Below, in pieces: positions 26,331-35,631 of a DNA stretch of 64,000 bases. The notes beneath the pieces were generated by a model. It searched no databases and was not told the origin of the DNA. It saw nothing but the letters and a program-made list of their open reading frames with translations. The stretch covers positions 266,100 to 330,099 of the forward strand of contig NZ_LTAO01000023.1 in NCBI RefSeq assembly GCF_001590785.1. Direction: 5' to 3'. Numbering within the stretch: position 1 is the first letter of the stretch; each line of letters opens with the position of its first letter. The position numbers and the translations under genes are program-made. The stretch comes from Alkalihalobacillus trypoxylicola (lineage in GTDB: Bacteria; Bacillota; Bacilli; Bacillales; Bacillaceae_D).

Positions 26331-26419
26331 TTTGGGGAACCCCTACAAATCCGAACAAAAATCATCGGATCTCGTAGCTTCAAATCATTTATCCTACATA
26401 TAGAAGGGAGGTTCATTCC

Positions 26420-27235
26420 GTGGATATTTTAAAGAAATTAAACGAGGCGATTCATTATATTGAGGAGCATTTAACAGACGAGATTGATCCACAAGAATTA
26501 GTTAAGATATTCTGCTTTTCCGAGCACCATTATAAAAGAATGTTTTCTTTTATCACTGGTTTAACGATAGCAGATTATGTTCGTAAACGCCGTTTAACTT
26601 TAGCTGCTTTTGATCTAATAGAAACAGATATGCGAGTATTGGATGTAGCTATCAAATATGGCTATGGCTCAGCTGATTCTTTTTCAAGAGCCTTTCAATC
26701 CTTACACAATGTTCCACCTAGTAAGGTTAGAGAGAACACGGTTCCATTAAAAGCCTACCCACGAATGACCTTTCAAATATCTATAAAAGGAGATGTTGAA
26801 ATGGATTATAAAATCATTAAAAAAGGGAGCTTTACCGTTGTAGGGAAAAGGGAGTATGTTGCTGACAGTGGAGGGGCGTTTGAGCCTAACCTGTGGGAGA
26901 GCCTTGAGCAAATTGAGCTTGAACTAAAAAAATTAACCCCAACCGCATTTCCAGGCATTTTGCATGTATCCATATCTTTAGAAAATGGTGGCACAGACTA
27001 TTATATTGCAGCTGCAACCTCTGATCCTTGTCCAGAAGGAATGTCTGAGCTTCGCATTCCCGCTCAAACTTGGGCTGTCTTTTCAGTAACAGGTCCATTA
27101 CCTGAAGCTCTTCTCGAAACGTGGGAAAAGGTGTACACCGATTGGTTTCCTACTTCTGATTATGAGCTAGCTAATGCTCCGGAGATGATTGATTCAGAAC
27201 AAACAGAGATTTGGATACCTATTAAGAAAAATTAA
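26420..27235 (+). CDS. AraC-type regulator with GyrI-like effector domain
   Basis: 271 residues. The N-terminal 100 residues are a double helix-turn-helix AraC domain (FSEHHYKRMFSF; YGYGSADSFSRAFQ). Residues 125-270 are a GyrI/SMC-type small-molecule binding domain ending in DWFPTSDYELANAPEMI...IWIP. Such proteins sense amphipathic drugs or metabolites. GTG start with GGGAGG 9 bases upstream. A paralogue with the same layout lies at 37386. No target gene is adjacent, so the regulon is unknown. Confidence 0.88.
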   Translation: MDILKKLNEAIHYIEEHLTDEIDPQELVKIFCFSEHHYKRMFSFITGLTIADYVRKRRLTLAAFDLIETDMRVLDVAIKYGYGSADSFSRAFQSLHNVPPSKVRENTVPLKAYPRMTFQISIKGDVEMDYKIIKKGSFTVVGKREYVADSGGAFEPNLWESLEQIELELKKLTPTAFPGILHVSISLENGGTDYYIAAATSDPCPEGMSELRIPAQTWAVFSVTGPLPEALLETWEKVYTDWFPTSDYELANAPEMIDSEQTEIWIPIKKN

Positions 27236-27255
27236 CTTCATCGTCAAATTAATCA

Positions 27256-27300
27256 TAAAGAGTTTGGGAAAAGCCAGCAGGCACTGCCCCAAACTCTTTT
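27256..27300. terminator. Bidirectional terminator, regulator/hmp
   Basis: AAAGAGTTTGGG pairs perfectly with CCCAAACTCTTT (27256-27267 with 27287-27298) between convergent genes. Confidence 0.9.
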
Positions 27301-27316
27301 TCATTTCCAATCAATA

Positions 27317-28522
27317 TTAATGATTAGGAGTAAACCATTCATTCATTCTTCGCTCATCAGGCACTCCCCACTTCTTTAGTAGCTCATTAATCGCTTCCAT
27401 AAAAGGTTGTGGTCCACAAATATAAAAATCATGGTCATAATGAGCTAATAATGATTGCATCCATTCTAAGTCAATATAGCCTTCTTTATCGTATTGATTG
27501 TTTTGTCTATCCTGTTCAGTAGGATTAGAATAACAAACATAGCTACGAATATTAGACGATAATTCTGCCCAAGACTGGATTTCCTCTTTCATTCCATGCA
27601 CATCTCCATTTTGGGCTGCATGTATAAAGGTGATTTCTGTATTAGTTGAACCTTGTAATAAGCTCTTAACCATACTAATCATAGGAGTTATTCCTACTCC
27701 ACCACTAATAAACACGGTTGGACGAGAAGGTTCTTTTAGTATAAAATCACCTGCTGGTGCTGTAAGCAATAATGTATCTCCAACGGATGTTTTATTATGT
27801 AGATAGGTTGATACAACTCCATTCGGGTTGCCGTCATGAGCATCTTCACGCTTCACACTGATTCGATAGTAATCTTTATCGGGTGCATCAGAAAGGCTGT
27901 AATGTCTCATATGTGTATATATTTCTCCATCTATTTCTGCCTTTATAGTAATATATTGACCTGGTTTAAAGGTTGGTAAAGGCTGGCCGTCTTGTGGAGT
28001 TAAATAAAAGGATGTAATAACAGAGCTCTCTTTTACTTTTTTTGCTACAACAAAGGGACGAGTATCAATCCATCCACCTACTTGCTGTTCAACCCCCTTG
28101 TAAAGCTCTTTCTCCATCTCAATAAATAAATGAGCGATTTCGTTATAAGCAGCACCCCAAGCCTCTATAATTTCTTCTGTAGCTACATCTCCTAAGACAT
28201 CTTTTACAGCTTCAAGCAATGTTTGTCCTACAATTAGATACTGGTCCGCCTCTACCCCTAATGCTCGATGCTTTTGAGCAATTTTCTTTAACATCGGCCG
28301 TATACTTTCTAACTGATCAACATGTGCTCCGATGACATATACGCTTTTTGCTAACGCGCCCTGTTGTATCCCTCTTTTTTGATTACTTTGATTAAATATA
28401 TTTCCTAAACTAGGTACCTTTAAAAAAAGAAGTGAATAAAAACGCTCTCCTATTTCTTGGCTATAATTTTCTAATACAGGTGCAGTCGTTTTGACAATAT
28501 TGATCGTCTTCTCAGTTAGCAT
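27317..28522 (-). CDS. hmp: Flavohemoglobin (nitric oxide dioxygenase)
   Basis: 401 residues. Globin domain (1-140) with distal Tyr29 and Gln53 and proximal His85 (QKHRALGV). FAD-binding domain with HMRHYSLSD near 205, and NAD-binding domain with FISGGVGITPMISM near 270 and the YICGPQPFM element near 355. It oxidises nitric oxide to nitrate in the cytoplasm. The divergent nsrR gene encodes the likely repressor, and its operator-like palindrome sits in the shared promoter gap. Confidence 0.95.
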   Translation of the reverse strand: MLTEKTINIVKTTAPVLENYSQEIGERFYSLLFLKVPSLGNIFNQSNQKRGIQQGALAKSVYVIGAHVDQLESIRPMLKKIAQKHRALGVEADQYLIVGQTLLEAVKDVLGDVATEEIIEAWGAAYNEIAHLFIEMEKELYKGVEQQVGGWIDTRPFVVAKKVKESSVITSFYLTPQDGQPLPTFKPGQYITIKAEIDGEIYTHMRHYSLSDAPDKDYYRISVKREDAHDGNPNGVVSTYLHNKTSVGDTLLLTAPAGDFILKEPSRPTVFISGGVGITPMISMVKSLLQGSTNTEITFIHAAQNGDVHGMKEEIQSWAELSSNIRSYVCYSNPTEQDRQNNQYDKEGYIDLEWMQSLLAHYDHDFYICGPQPFMEAINELLKKWGVPDERRMNEWFTPNH

Positions 28523-28561
28523 ATAATCACCTTTTCCATTTTATTGGGCTAAATTTTAAAG

Positions 28562-28581
28562 AAGTATTTAAAATACATCTT
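28562..28581 (-). promoter_or_regulatory. NsrR operator-like palindrome
   Basis: GTATTT (28564-28569), A, AAATAC (28571-28576) is a perfect palindrome, extended by AAG/CTT flanks. It resembles the AT-rich NsrR targets known upstream of Bacillus hmp. It lies 40 bp upstream of the hmp start codon. Confidence 0.7.
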
Positions 28582-28666
28582 TAAAATAGTCGATAAATAT
28601 GTTAAAAGCAATATATATAATACTACTTTTAAAATTTAGACACATTTAAGTTAACGAGGTGTTCAC

Positions 28667-29104
28667 ATGCAATTAACTTCATATACCGACTATTCGCTAA
28701 GAGCTTTAATCTATATAGGTGCACTTGAACAGGGAAAAAGAACGTCCATTAAGGAGATTTCCAGATTTTATCAATTGTCCAATAATCATTTGCAGAAAAT
28801 CATTCATGAGCTAGGGAAAAGAGGTTATATTGAAACAATCCGTGGAAGAAATGGCGGAATCCAAATGAAGATGGATCCAAACGATATTAATGTAGGTCAA
28901 CTAGTACGAGAAACGGAGGATTTGAATATTGTCGAATGCTTTAATCAAAATCATAACTGTGTCATTAGTTCAGTCTGCAAGCTAAAGAGTGTCCTCTATC
29001 AAGCAAACGAAGCTTTTTTACAGGTTCTCGATCAATATACGTTAGCTGATTTAATGATGAACAAAGAGGAGCTTTCTAGACTGTTATTTTCTGAGCGATC
29101 ATAA
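28667..29104 (+). CDS. nsrR: NsrR, Rrf2-family nitric-oxide-sensing repressor
   Basis: 145 residues. Winged helix near 25-60 (ISRFYQLSNNHLQKIIHEL) followed by the wing RGRNGGIQ. Three Cys at 91, 98 and 104 (VECFNQNHNC...SVCKL) are the ligands of the iron-sulfur cluster that senses NO. It is transcribed divergently from hmp, the classic arrangement. AACGAGGTG precedes the ATG. A weak stem, ACAGG...CCTGT (about 29121-29138), follows the gene as a possible terminator. Confidence 0.93.
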   Translation: MQLTSYTDYSLRALIYIGALEQGKRTSIKEISRFYQLSNNHLQKIIHELGKRGYIETIRGRNGGIQMKMDPNDINVGQLVRETEDLNIVECFNQNHNCVISSVCKLKSVLYQANEAFLQVLDQYTLADLMMNKEELSRLLFSERS

Positions 29105-29162
29105 AAAAAAACCAAATATACAGGCCTTTTATACCTGTAATCTGGGTTTAATGAACATCCAC

Positions 29163-29993
29163 TTAAGAATTCAATTTTTTCCATAGTATAAAATCTATCC
29201 AGCTTGAGGGGAGCCATCTTTTAGCTAAATAAATGAATTTAATATTTTTTCCGATTGGATATCGCAGCTTTGGATTTGATTTTTTACAAATAGTTAGGAC
29301 TAAGCTTGCCACTTCTTCTGGGTTTGCAGCATTTTCAGAAGAAGCTCTTGCTTGCTCCATCACTTTTTTCTCAAAATCATTAAAGGACTCTGATTGGTTT
29401 TCCACTTGCTGCAAGGATTTGTTCCATATTTTCGTTTGATAGGAACCAGGTTCAACTAATGAAACGGCAATTCCCTCTTTTTTCAGTTCCCATCTCATAC
29501 TCTCACTTAATCCTTCTAATGCAAATTTCGATGAACAATAAGAGGATAAACCAGGTAATCCAATCAAGCCACTCACGCTACTTATATTAATAACTTTAGC
29601 TCTCTCAGATTTTTTCAGCAGCTCCAAGAACAGGTTTGTTACAATAAACACCCCTGTTACATTTACATCTAGCTGCGATTTCCACTGTGTTAATGTTAAA
29701 TCCTTTAGAAACCCCGCCTGGCAATAACCAGCATTATTGATGAGTACATCTACTTTTCCATACTTCTCTTCAACTACTTGAACAGCCTCTTTAATTTGCG
29801 TTTCATCCGTTACATCCATTTGCCAGACAAACAAATTAGGTGCTTTATGGTTTTTTTCTGCGTAATGCATTAACTCACTTTGATTCCTAACATCTCTCAT
29901 TGTCGCGACAACTATATAATTAGCTGCTAAAAGCTTTTGAGCTATCAGTAAACCAAAACCACTATTAGCTCCTGTAACGACGGCAACCTTCAT
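29163..29993 (-). CDS. Short-chain dehydrogenase/reductase (SDR)
   Basis: 276 residues of the classical SDR family. NAD(P) motif TGANSGFG near 8-15, NNAG near 88, active-site Ser in ISSVSG near 138, and YCSSK Tyr/Lys near 152-156. The longer C-terminus contains a basic hydrophobic tail (FIYLAKRWLPSSW) that may associate with the membrane. The substrate is unknown. It lies 24 bp downstream of the YczE-like gene, on the same strand, and is probably cotranscribed with it. Confidence 0.88.
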   Translation of the reverse strand: MKVAVVTGANSGFGLLIAQKLLAANYIVVATMRDVRNQSELMHYAEKNHKAPNLFVWQMDVTDETQIKEAVQVVEEKYGKVDVLINNAGYCQAGFLKDLTLTQWKSQLDVNVTGVFIVTNLFLELLKKSERAKVINISSVSGLIGLPGLSSYCSSKFALEGLSESMRWELKKEGIAVSLVEPGSYQTKIWNKSLQQVENQSESFNDFEKKVMEQARASSENAANPEEVASLVLTICKKSNPKLRYPIGKNIKFIYLAKRWLPSSWIDFILWKKLNS

Positions 29994-30017
29994 GCTACAC
30001 TTCCTTAGACCATTTTT

Positions 30018-30686
30018 TTAAACAGCTTCTTTATCGACTTTTGTAACTGATTTCATTAAATGACGTTCATCAAAATAATAACGAAGTTTTTTTATAAAGT
30101 AGCCGACTAAAAAGGCTGATAAAACCGTTCCTTCCCTTATCCCAACTATCTCTCCTAAAAGCATTAACGACGAGAGAAAAGCTATAACTACTAAACTCCA
30201 ATCAAACATAATTTTCATATTGCCAAACTGGATATTCCATTTCATTGCTAACACTTTGACTATTCCTTCACCTGGATTCATAATAACATCGGCTCCTACC
30301 TGCAAATAAATGCCCAATGCCAATATAAAGGAGCCAAAAATAACTGCACCAAGCTGTAATACGTATAAATCTATCGTTATAAAGGAAAAAAGAAACATTC
30401 CGAAATCAATAAAAAAACCAAAAATAGGCCCAACTAATAACTGTAGATATTGAACCTTCGGAAACTCTTTACCAACTATTAGAACTTGTAATAATAAAAA
30501 GATGACACAAACAATGAGTATCAATGTCCCAAATGAAACAGGAACGGCATAGCTCCATACATAAGGTACACTTGATATTGCTGTCGTTCCAAGACTTGAT
30601 TTGGTAACAAGAGCAATTCCTAAGCCCATAAAAAAAAGACCTAATATAAAAATTAGATAACGTTGAAATACAGGTAATGAATTCAA
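30018..30686 (-). CDS. YczE/YitT-like integral membrane protein
   Basis: 222 residues with five to six membrane helices. ALVTKSSLGTTAISSVPY near 27 and GADVIMNPGEGIVKVLA near 130 are the landmarks of the YczE/YyaS group. In Bacillus subtilis YczE affects antibiotic production, but the molecular role is unknown. TTG start at 30686 with GGAGAGGTG 6 bases upstream. It probably forms an operon with the SDR gene downstream. Confidence 0.8.
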   Translation of the reverse strand: MNSLPVFQRYLIFILGLFFMGLGIALVTKSSLGTTAISSVPYVWSYAVPVSFGTLILIVCVIFLLLQVLIVGKEFPKVQYLQLLVGPIFGFFIDFGMFLFSFITIDLYVLQLGAVIFGSFILALGIYLQVGADVIMNPGEGIVKVLAMKWNIQFGNMKIMFDWSLVVIAFLSSLMLLGEIVGIREGTVLSAFLVGYFIKKLRYYFDERHLMKSVTKVDKEAV

Positions 30687-30855
30687 TCTTCACCTCTCCT
30701 TTTCAGGATCAGTCAAAATCTCAAAATAACATATAAAGATTTTTTTGGCCGATACCTATTAAATGATACGACTCTATCATAACAGATTTTATAGGGAAAT
30801 CAGAAGGAAAAGCTTTACAGTCATCATTTAATGACGTTGCTAGACACAAAAATAA

Positions 30856-30888
30856 GCTGGTTTAAGTTCATACTGAGCTTAGACCAGC
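30856..30888 (-). terminator. Terminator of PadR-DUF1700-DUF4097 operon
   Basis: GCTGGTTTAAG pairs with CTTAGACCAGC, with one mismatch; the minus-strand tail is TTATTTTTG. Confidence 0.8.
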
Positions 30889-30915
30889 CAATCTACTAAA
30901 TACTTAACTAGTAAA

Positions 30916-31875
30916 TCATTCGAAAATAACTTCTATATCTCCGTCCTTGGATTGAATGTTTAATGAGTGCTCAGTATCCACTGAAGAAACAGCTTTTGAA
31001 GAATAATCATTTCCGTTTATTGTAATATCACCAAAACTAGTTTCAAGCTGATAGCTTAATTCGGATTCCGTATTTTTTAAATCTAGATATACATCTCCAA
31101 AGCTAGAATGGATGAACGTTTGCCCCAATAGCTCACCGTCTACTTTTAAATGACCATCAGTTATTCCAAGCTCCGTCTCTTTACTTGAAAAATTCTTTAA
31201 AGTCACATTCCCAAAATGATTCTCTAAAGATGTATTAGTAGACTCTATAAAATCCAATTGAGCTTCTCCATCACTCATCTCTATTTTTACATCATCTGTT
31301 TTCACTTCAGAAGCGGTCAAATCTCCGAATTGATTTTTTATCATTAATTGATTCGATTGAATATTATTCATCGTCACATCACCGTCATTCGTTAAAATAT
31401 TTATTTGGTTGGAGGTGATGCCAGCTAACTGTATATCGCCAAATTTATTTGCTAGGTTTATATCATCAAACTCGATATCCTCAGGAACATAAATTTTGAT
31501 ATTGGTTTTATGGATGTTTGCTGAAAAGCTCATTGCAAAATTAAATCGAGAGAACGCTTTATCCTCTATGACTAGAGTATTATTCTCAACAGAATAATTA
31601 ACCTCTGTATATCTTAATTTATCCATTTCTATTTTAAATTCATCTGAAGGAATGACTTCAATATCTGCATTCGAAAGATCTAACTGAATTCGATTAAAAT
31701 CATCTAATGTTACTATCTCTTGTAAACGATCTTCTTTACCTACAGCCTGAAATCCATTCGCTGTTGTAATGATAGAAAATTTCGTTCCATTTAAAAGACC
31801 AACTAATGCTAGAAGAATTCCTATAAAAATAAGTGCACTAGCAAATACGGTGAAGACTCTTTTGGATCGTTTCAT
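30916..31875 (-). CDS. DUF4097 beta-strand repeat protein, membrane anchored
   Basis: 319 residues. One N-terminal membrane helix (about 7-30) after KRSKR, then a right-handed repeat of short strands (NKFGDIQLAGI, NDGDVTMNNI, NQFGDLTASEV, HFGNVTLKNF...), the DUF4097 pattern, predicted outside the cell. No enzymatic motif. It follows the DUF1700 gene without a gap and belongs to the PadR-controlled module. In other Firmicutes such proteins are linked to envelope stress, an inference here. GGAGG supports the ATG. Confidence 0.85.
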   Translation of the reverse strand: MKRSKRVFTVFASALIFIGILLALVGLLNGTKFSIITTANGFQAVGKEDRLQEIVTLDDFNRIQLDLSNADIEVIPSDEFKIEMDKLRYTEVNYSVENNTLVIEDKAFSRFNFAMSFSANIHKTNIKIYVPEDIEFDDINLANKFGDIQLAGITSNQINILTNDGDVTMNNIQSNQLMIKNQFGDLTASEVKTDDVKIEMSDGEAQLDFIESTNTSLENHFGNVTLKNFSSKETELGITDGHLKVDGELLGQTFIHSSFGDVYLDLKNTESELSYQLETSFGDITINGNDYSSKAVSSVDTEHSLNIQSKDGDIEVIFE

Positions 31876-32475
31876 CTACTTTTCCTCCTTGCTTTTCGGT
31901 ATCATTTTATCAAACAATCTTTTCAGCAATTTCACTAGCCTTGAGTTGGCTGCCTTAGTAAATCGTATAAAAGGGCCATATAAAAGGACTCCTAAACCGA
32001 TAGCAACTAGACCTACACCTACAAAGAATATAGAGGTTTGCCAATGTTGAAAGATTACCGCAAACCCAGATATGACACTATAAATTCCGCTAATAGGCAA
32101 ACAGAAGACCAATATGGATAGTGTTAAAATAAAAAGTCCGTACACAAGAATTAAACAAAATGCTAGAGTAACCATAACGATTAACATAGGTAGAGCAATT
32201 GGAGCTGCTAAAATAGCTAGTATAATGAGCCACATAGCCGAAAAGCTCTTTTTCGTTGAAACCGTTGGGTGATCCAATTCTTTAACCGCATAATCTGCCA
32301 AAATTTGTGATGCTACAAAAGATGGAGAACCTAGCCTCGAAATGACAGCTTCTGAATTTTCATCTCCCGCTTCTAGAAAATACTCATTATAAAAGTCCAT
32401 TACCTCATTGATATCTTCCTTAGGTAATTTTTTAATTTTAACTTGTAGCTTTTTTAAATATTCTTCTTTACTCAC
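31876..32475 (-). CDS. DUF1700/HAAS-domain membrane protein
   Basis: 199 residues. The first 75 residues are the helical HAAS/DUF1700 domain (KEEYLKKLQVKIKKLP...NEVMDFYNEYF), followed by four membrane helices (about 82-180) and a basic tail. HAAS domains are associated with PadR regulators and are thought to relay membrane signals. It overlaps the PadR gene by 8 bp, so translation is coupled. GTG start at 32475 with GGGGGG upstream. Confidence 0.85.
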   Translation of the reverse strand: MSKEEYLKKLQVKIKKLPKEDINEVMDFYNEYFLEAGDENSEAVISRLGSPSFVASQILADYAVKELDHPTVSTKKSFSAMWLIILAILAAPIALPMLIVMVTLAFCLILVYGLFILTLSILVFCLPISGIYSVISGFAVIFQHWQTSIFFVGVGLVAIGLGVLLYGPFIRFTKAANSRLVKLLKRLFDKMIPKSKEEK

Positions 32476-32788
32476 TCTGTTTCCCCCCCATTAAAACGGA
32501 ATCAATTTTATGTTTAAATTCCACCCACTCTTTATTAAGCTCTTCATATCTTTCAATGCCACTAGCTGTAATTCGGTAATATCTTCGATTTCTACCTTGA
32601 AATGGCTGATCGTAAGTAGTTAAAAATTCTTTCTTTTGCAGCCTGCGCAATACCGGATAAAGAGTAGATTCTGATATATCCATCACCTCACGTACTTGTT
32701 GGGTAAGTGAATAACCATAAGTATCCTCTTTCACTAAAACCGCTAACACACACGCATCGAGTAAAGAGGAACCTAACTGAAATGACAT
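32468..32788 (-). CDS. PadR-family transcriptional regulator
   Basis: 106 residues from ATG 32788, with GGAGGTG 6 bases upstream; the frame extends to 33019 but the added residues have no PadR similarity and run through the promoter. Winged helix with LLDACVLAVLVKEDTYGYSLTQQV and the signature ESTLYPVLRRLQKKEFL, then the C-terminal dimer helix. It would repress its own operon from the large inverted repeat just upstream, with relief by an envelope signal passing through the DUF1700 protein (inference). Confidence 0.9.
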   Translation of the reverse strand: MSFQLGSSLLDACVLAVLVKEDTYGYSLTQQVREVMDISESTLYPVLRRLQKKEFLTTYDQPFQGRNRRYYRITASGIERYEELNKEWVEFKHKIDSVLMGGKQSE

Positions 32789-32814
32789 TAAAACACCTCC
32801 GTTCCATCCATATA

Positions 32815-32877
32815 ATACTATACGACATATAATATCATTTTCAACAATATTATATGTGGTATAGTATAGTGTGTCAA
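32815..32877 (-). promoter_or_regulatory. Strong promoter overlapped by PadR operator
   Basis: Minus strand: TTGACA (32877-32872), 17-base spacer, TATAAT (32854-32849), both consensus. Two 21-bp arms, 32815-32835 and 32847-32867, match at 20 of 21 positions as inverted repeats around an 11-bp centre. The right arm occupies the -10 to -35 interval and the left arm covers the transcription start, giving two-turn repression geometry. Confidence 0.8.
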
Positions 32878-33016
32878 TATCATTTTTTAGAGCACATCTT
32901 AAGGAGTCAGAATCATACGAATGAATGAGGCTTGATGGCTGTTCACTGGGTAGGCATTTCTTAGAGGAAATTTCATTCAAACACAAAGTAGAAGGATCGT
33001 TCATGCAAAAAAAAAA

Positions 33017-33045
33017 CAAAAAAATCCTATTATCAGGACTTTTTT
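33017..33045. terminator. Terminator of melA-type gene
   Basis: AAAAATCCT pairs with AGGACTTTTT across a 6-base loop; A and T tracts on both sides allow use in either direction. Confidence 0.75.
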
Positions 33046-33071
33046 GTTACGGAAATTAAAACAGGTATTAT

Positions 33072-34577
33072 CTATTTACTTGCCGCAGGTCTCTCTTGGG
33101 CTTTGTCGGCTTCACTTGCATTTTTCCTTGCCTCTTCTCGATCCTCTGCCATCTCTTCTACGCTTTTCACCTTAATGCGTGCAGCACCTGCATACTCTTT
33201 CGTAGCAATTAATGGCCCATTTTCCATTCGTTCCTTTGCCGACTTAATGGCTTCTGAAAACTGAGGTAACCATTCCTCTTGAGCAATAAGCATTTCATCG
33301 ACAAGCTGCCATATTTCTGGCGGATTACAAACAGCTCCTACTAAAGGATCGATCATCATCGCTTGTCGTAATAATTGATCATTCCCTGATATAGCGGCTT
33401 CTACTGAAAGTCTTTGTACAGATATACTTGTGTTGCAAACAGCTGCGCAGCCTAATGGAAGCTCTCCGATGTGAGGCATGTTTATGCCATTTCGATCCAC
33501 ATATCCAGGTGCCTCAATAATAGCATCATTAGGCAGATTAGAAATAACTCCATTATTTACAACATTAAAATGACCTCGGTATACCCGCCCCGTCTCTAAG
33601 CCTTCAATAATATAAGATCCGTGCTCTTCCCCACGCTTCTCTAGGCTATACTCTAAGGCCGGTTCCTTTAACCAGTTCGGGAAATCTGTTTTAAACCAAT
33701 TTCTACCTTCTGTACACACTCTCAAATATCCGCCCGTTTCTCCATTAATCCAAGATCCTAAATCAATCCACTCATTGATTTCTTCAGGACGTTTTCTATA
33801 CCACGGCACATATTCACTTAAATGACCATTAGATTCAGTTGAATAATAGCCAAATCTCTTAAGCATATCGATACGGACCTTTTCTGTTTTTGAAAACTCA
33901 GGATGCTGCTCAAACGCTTCTAATACCTTTGGTGTTAAATCCTCGCCCTCATGCTTAACGCTAATGTACCAAGTTTGATGATTAATTCCAGCGCAAATGA
34001 TATCAACATCTTTCTTCTTCAAGCCAAAAGCCTCTGCAATTTGCCTATGCCCACCTTGAACACCATGACATAATCCAATCGTTTGGACTCCTCCGTAATG
34101 ATTACATGCCCATGTAATCATAGCCATTGGATTCGCATAATTGAGCAATAGGCAATCAGATGCTGCTACTTCACGAATATCCTTACAAATAGCCAGCATT
34201 TCATGAATACCTCTTTGTCCATACATAATCCCTCCAGCACAAAGAGTATCGCCTACACACTGATCAATTCCGTATTTCAATGGAATATCAACATCATATT
34301 TAAACGCCTCTAGCCCACCAATCCTCACGACTGAAAAAATATACTTAGCGTTTTCCAAAGCCTCTCTACGATCGGTGGTAGCTTGAATGGTAATCTTTAA
34401 TCCATTTTCATCGATATCTCGTTGACATAGCTGAGTTACCATCTCTAAATTATCACGATTGATATCAGTAAAAGCGACTTCAATATTTTTAAACTCTGGT
34501 ACAGCTAACATATCTCGCAATAAGCCTCTTGTAAAACCAATACTTCCAGCACCGATAAACGTTATTTTAAATGACAT
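33072..34577 (-). CDS. melA: GH4 alpha-galactosidase/alpha-glucosidase (MelA-like)
   Basis: 501 residues from ATG 34577 (AAGGAG 9 bases upstream; the TTG at 34586 abuts the site). The N-terminal Rossmann motif GAGSIGFTRGLLRD binds NAD. Metal ligands Cys170 (GLCHGVQG) and His200 (AGINHQTW) define GH4, which hydrolyses by NAD- and Mn-dependent oxidation. MelA-type members act on unphosphorylated alpha-galactosides. The charged C-terminal tail (about 440-501) is longer than in B. subtilis MelA (432 residues). A cre-like site and an AraC regulator lie upstream. Confidence 0.88.
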   Translation of the reverse strand: MSFKITFIGAGSIGFTRGLLRDMLAVPEFKNIEVAFTDINRDNLEMVTQLCQRDIDENGLKITIQATTDRREALENAKYIFSVVRIGGLEAFKYDVDIPLKYGIDQCVGDTLCAGGIMYGQRGIHEMLAICKDIREVAASDCLLLNYANPMAMITWACNHYGGVQTIGLCHGVQGGHRQIAEAFGLKKKDVDIICAGINHQTWYISVKHEGEDLTPKVLEAFEQHPEFSKTEKVRIDMLKRFGYYSTESNGHLSEYVPWYRKRPEEINEWIDLGSWINGETGGYLRVCTEGRNWFKTDFPNWLKEPALEYSLEKRGEEHGSYIIEGLETGRVYRGHFNVVNNGVISNLPNDAIIEAPGYVDRNGINMPHIGELPLGCAAVCNTSISVQRLSVEAAISGNDQLLRQAMMIDPLVGAVCNPPEIWQLVDEMLIAQEEWLPQFSEAIKSAKERMENGPLIATKEYAGAARIKVKSVEEMAEDREEARKNASEADKAQERPAASK

Positions 34578-34636
34578 TTTCTTCAACTCCTTGTTTTAGA
34601 AAATTACTATGTAAATAAAGTTTATCAACAACCATA

Positions 34637-34650
34637 TAAAAGCGTTTTCA
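34637..34650 (-). promoter_or_regulatory. cre site upstream of GH4 gene
   Basis: TAAAAGCGTTTTCA matches the cre pattern TGNNARCGNWWWCA at 13 of 14 positions, 60 bp upstream of the start codon. CcpA repression is likely. Confidence 0.65.
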
Positions 34651-34746
34651 AATCTATAACTTTTGGGTCATTTTAAAGTAAAAAATCTTAACTTCTTTTT
34701 TCGAAAAAGGAACATTATAAATGAACTTCTATTCTACTTCATGATC

Positions 34747-35631
34747 TTATTCTTTAATTTGATGAACATTACGCTGGCTAAACTTCCTATATTGTAAAGG
34801 TGTCGTTTCCGTATATTTCTTGAACAATAAACTAAAATATTGACGACTATTCATCCCAACATAAACAGCAATATCGATAATCGGAATTTCTGTTTCAGAT
34901 AATAGCATTTTAGCTTTTTCAATTCGTAAGCTAGTCAAATATTCGACCATTGTTAGATTCATCTGCTTTTTAAAAATTCGATGTAAATATCCAGGATGAA
35001 GATTAACAGCCTCACCCACATCCTTTATTTTAATATCACAATCATAATTTTGATGTAGAAAATCAATCGCTCTTTTCACATATACATTCGCCTCTTCATT
35101 TTGAGGAAGTGCATTCTTCATCATCCTTGCTAACCATACAAATAATTGCGTCATATGGAGCTGAACCATTAATTCTTGCTCTTCTTCCTTACTATCTAAT
35201 TCAAGAACGAGACTTTTAAGAGTATGATAAATTTCATTTGTATCCTTTAAAACTAAGTATTTAAAAGGAAATCTCAAAAATTCATGTAAGTTCTGAGATT
35301 CATTGATTAATTTTCTAAGAGGGGGAAGGAGGTTGTTTTTTTCTACAAAACCAAATTCAATATTTAACATTCTACATGGCTTGTTTGGGTCAATGACTAG
35401 CTTATGTGGAACATTAGCGTCTAATAAAATAAAGCTTCCTTGCTTTAAAAGTAACGACTGTTTCTCTACCTTTACTATACATTGGCCTTTCAACACATAC
35501 ATAATTTCAATATCATCATGCCTATGGAAATCCATATAGAAAGATATCCATGTCTTAAAATAAAAAGCGGTCACCTTAGGGTAAAAATCATGTTTTAATA
35601 GACTTCCATTTATACTTTTAAAATGACTCAT
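34747..35631 (-). CDS. AraC-family regulator of GH4 locus
   Basis: 294 residues from ATG 35631 (GGGTGG 5 bases upstream). N-terminal cupin-like sensor with FHRHDDIEIMYVLKGQC near 40 and a C-terminal AraC domain (VGEAVNLHPGYLHRIFKK; YVGMNSRQYFSLLFKKYTETTPLQYR). Its start overlaps the end of the TetR gene by 14 bp, so the two are coupled. It lies directly upstream of the GH4 gene and is its probable activator. Confidence 0.88.
   Translation of the reverse strand: MSHFKSINGSLLKHDFYPKVTAFYFKTWISFYMDFHRHDDIEIMYVLKGQCIVKVEKQSLLLKQGSFILLDANVPHKLVIDPNKPCRMLNIEFGFVEKNNLLPPLRKLINESQNLHEFLRFPFKYLVLKDTNEIYHTLKSLVLELDSKEEEQELMVQLHMTQLFVWLARMMKNALPQNEEANVYVKRAIDFLHQNYDCDIKIKDVGEAVNLHPGYLHRIFKKQMNLTMVEYLTSLRIEKAKMLLSETEIPIIDIAVYVGMNSRQYFSLLFKKYTETTPLQYRKFSQRNVHQIKE

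Noticed and set aside
32789-33019. N-terminal extension of the PadR protein
   Set aside because: It would be translated through a consensus promoter and operator; the ATG at 32788 has a strong ribosome site and starts the PadR homology.
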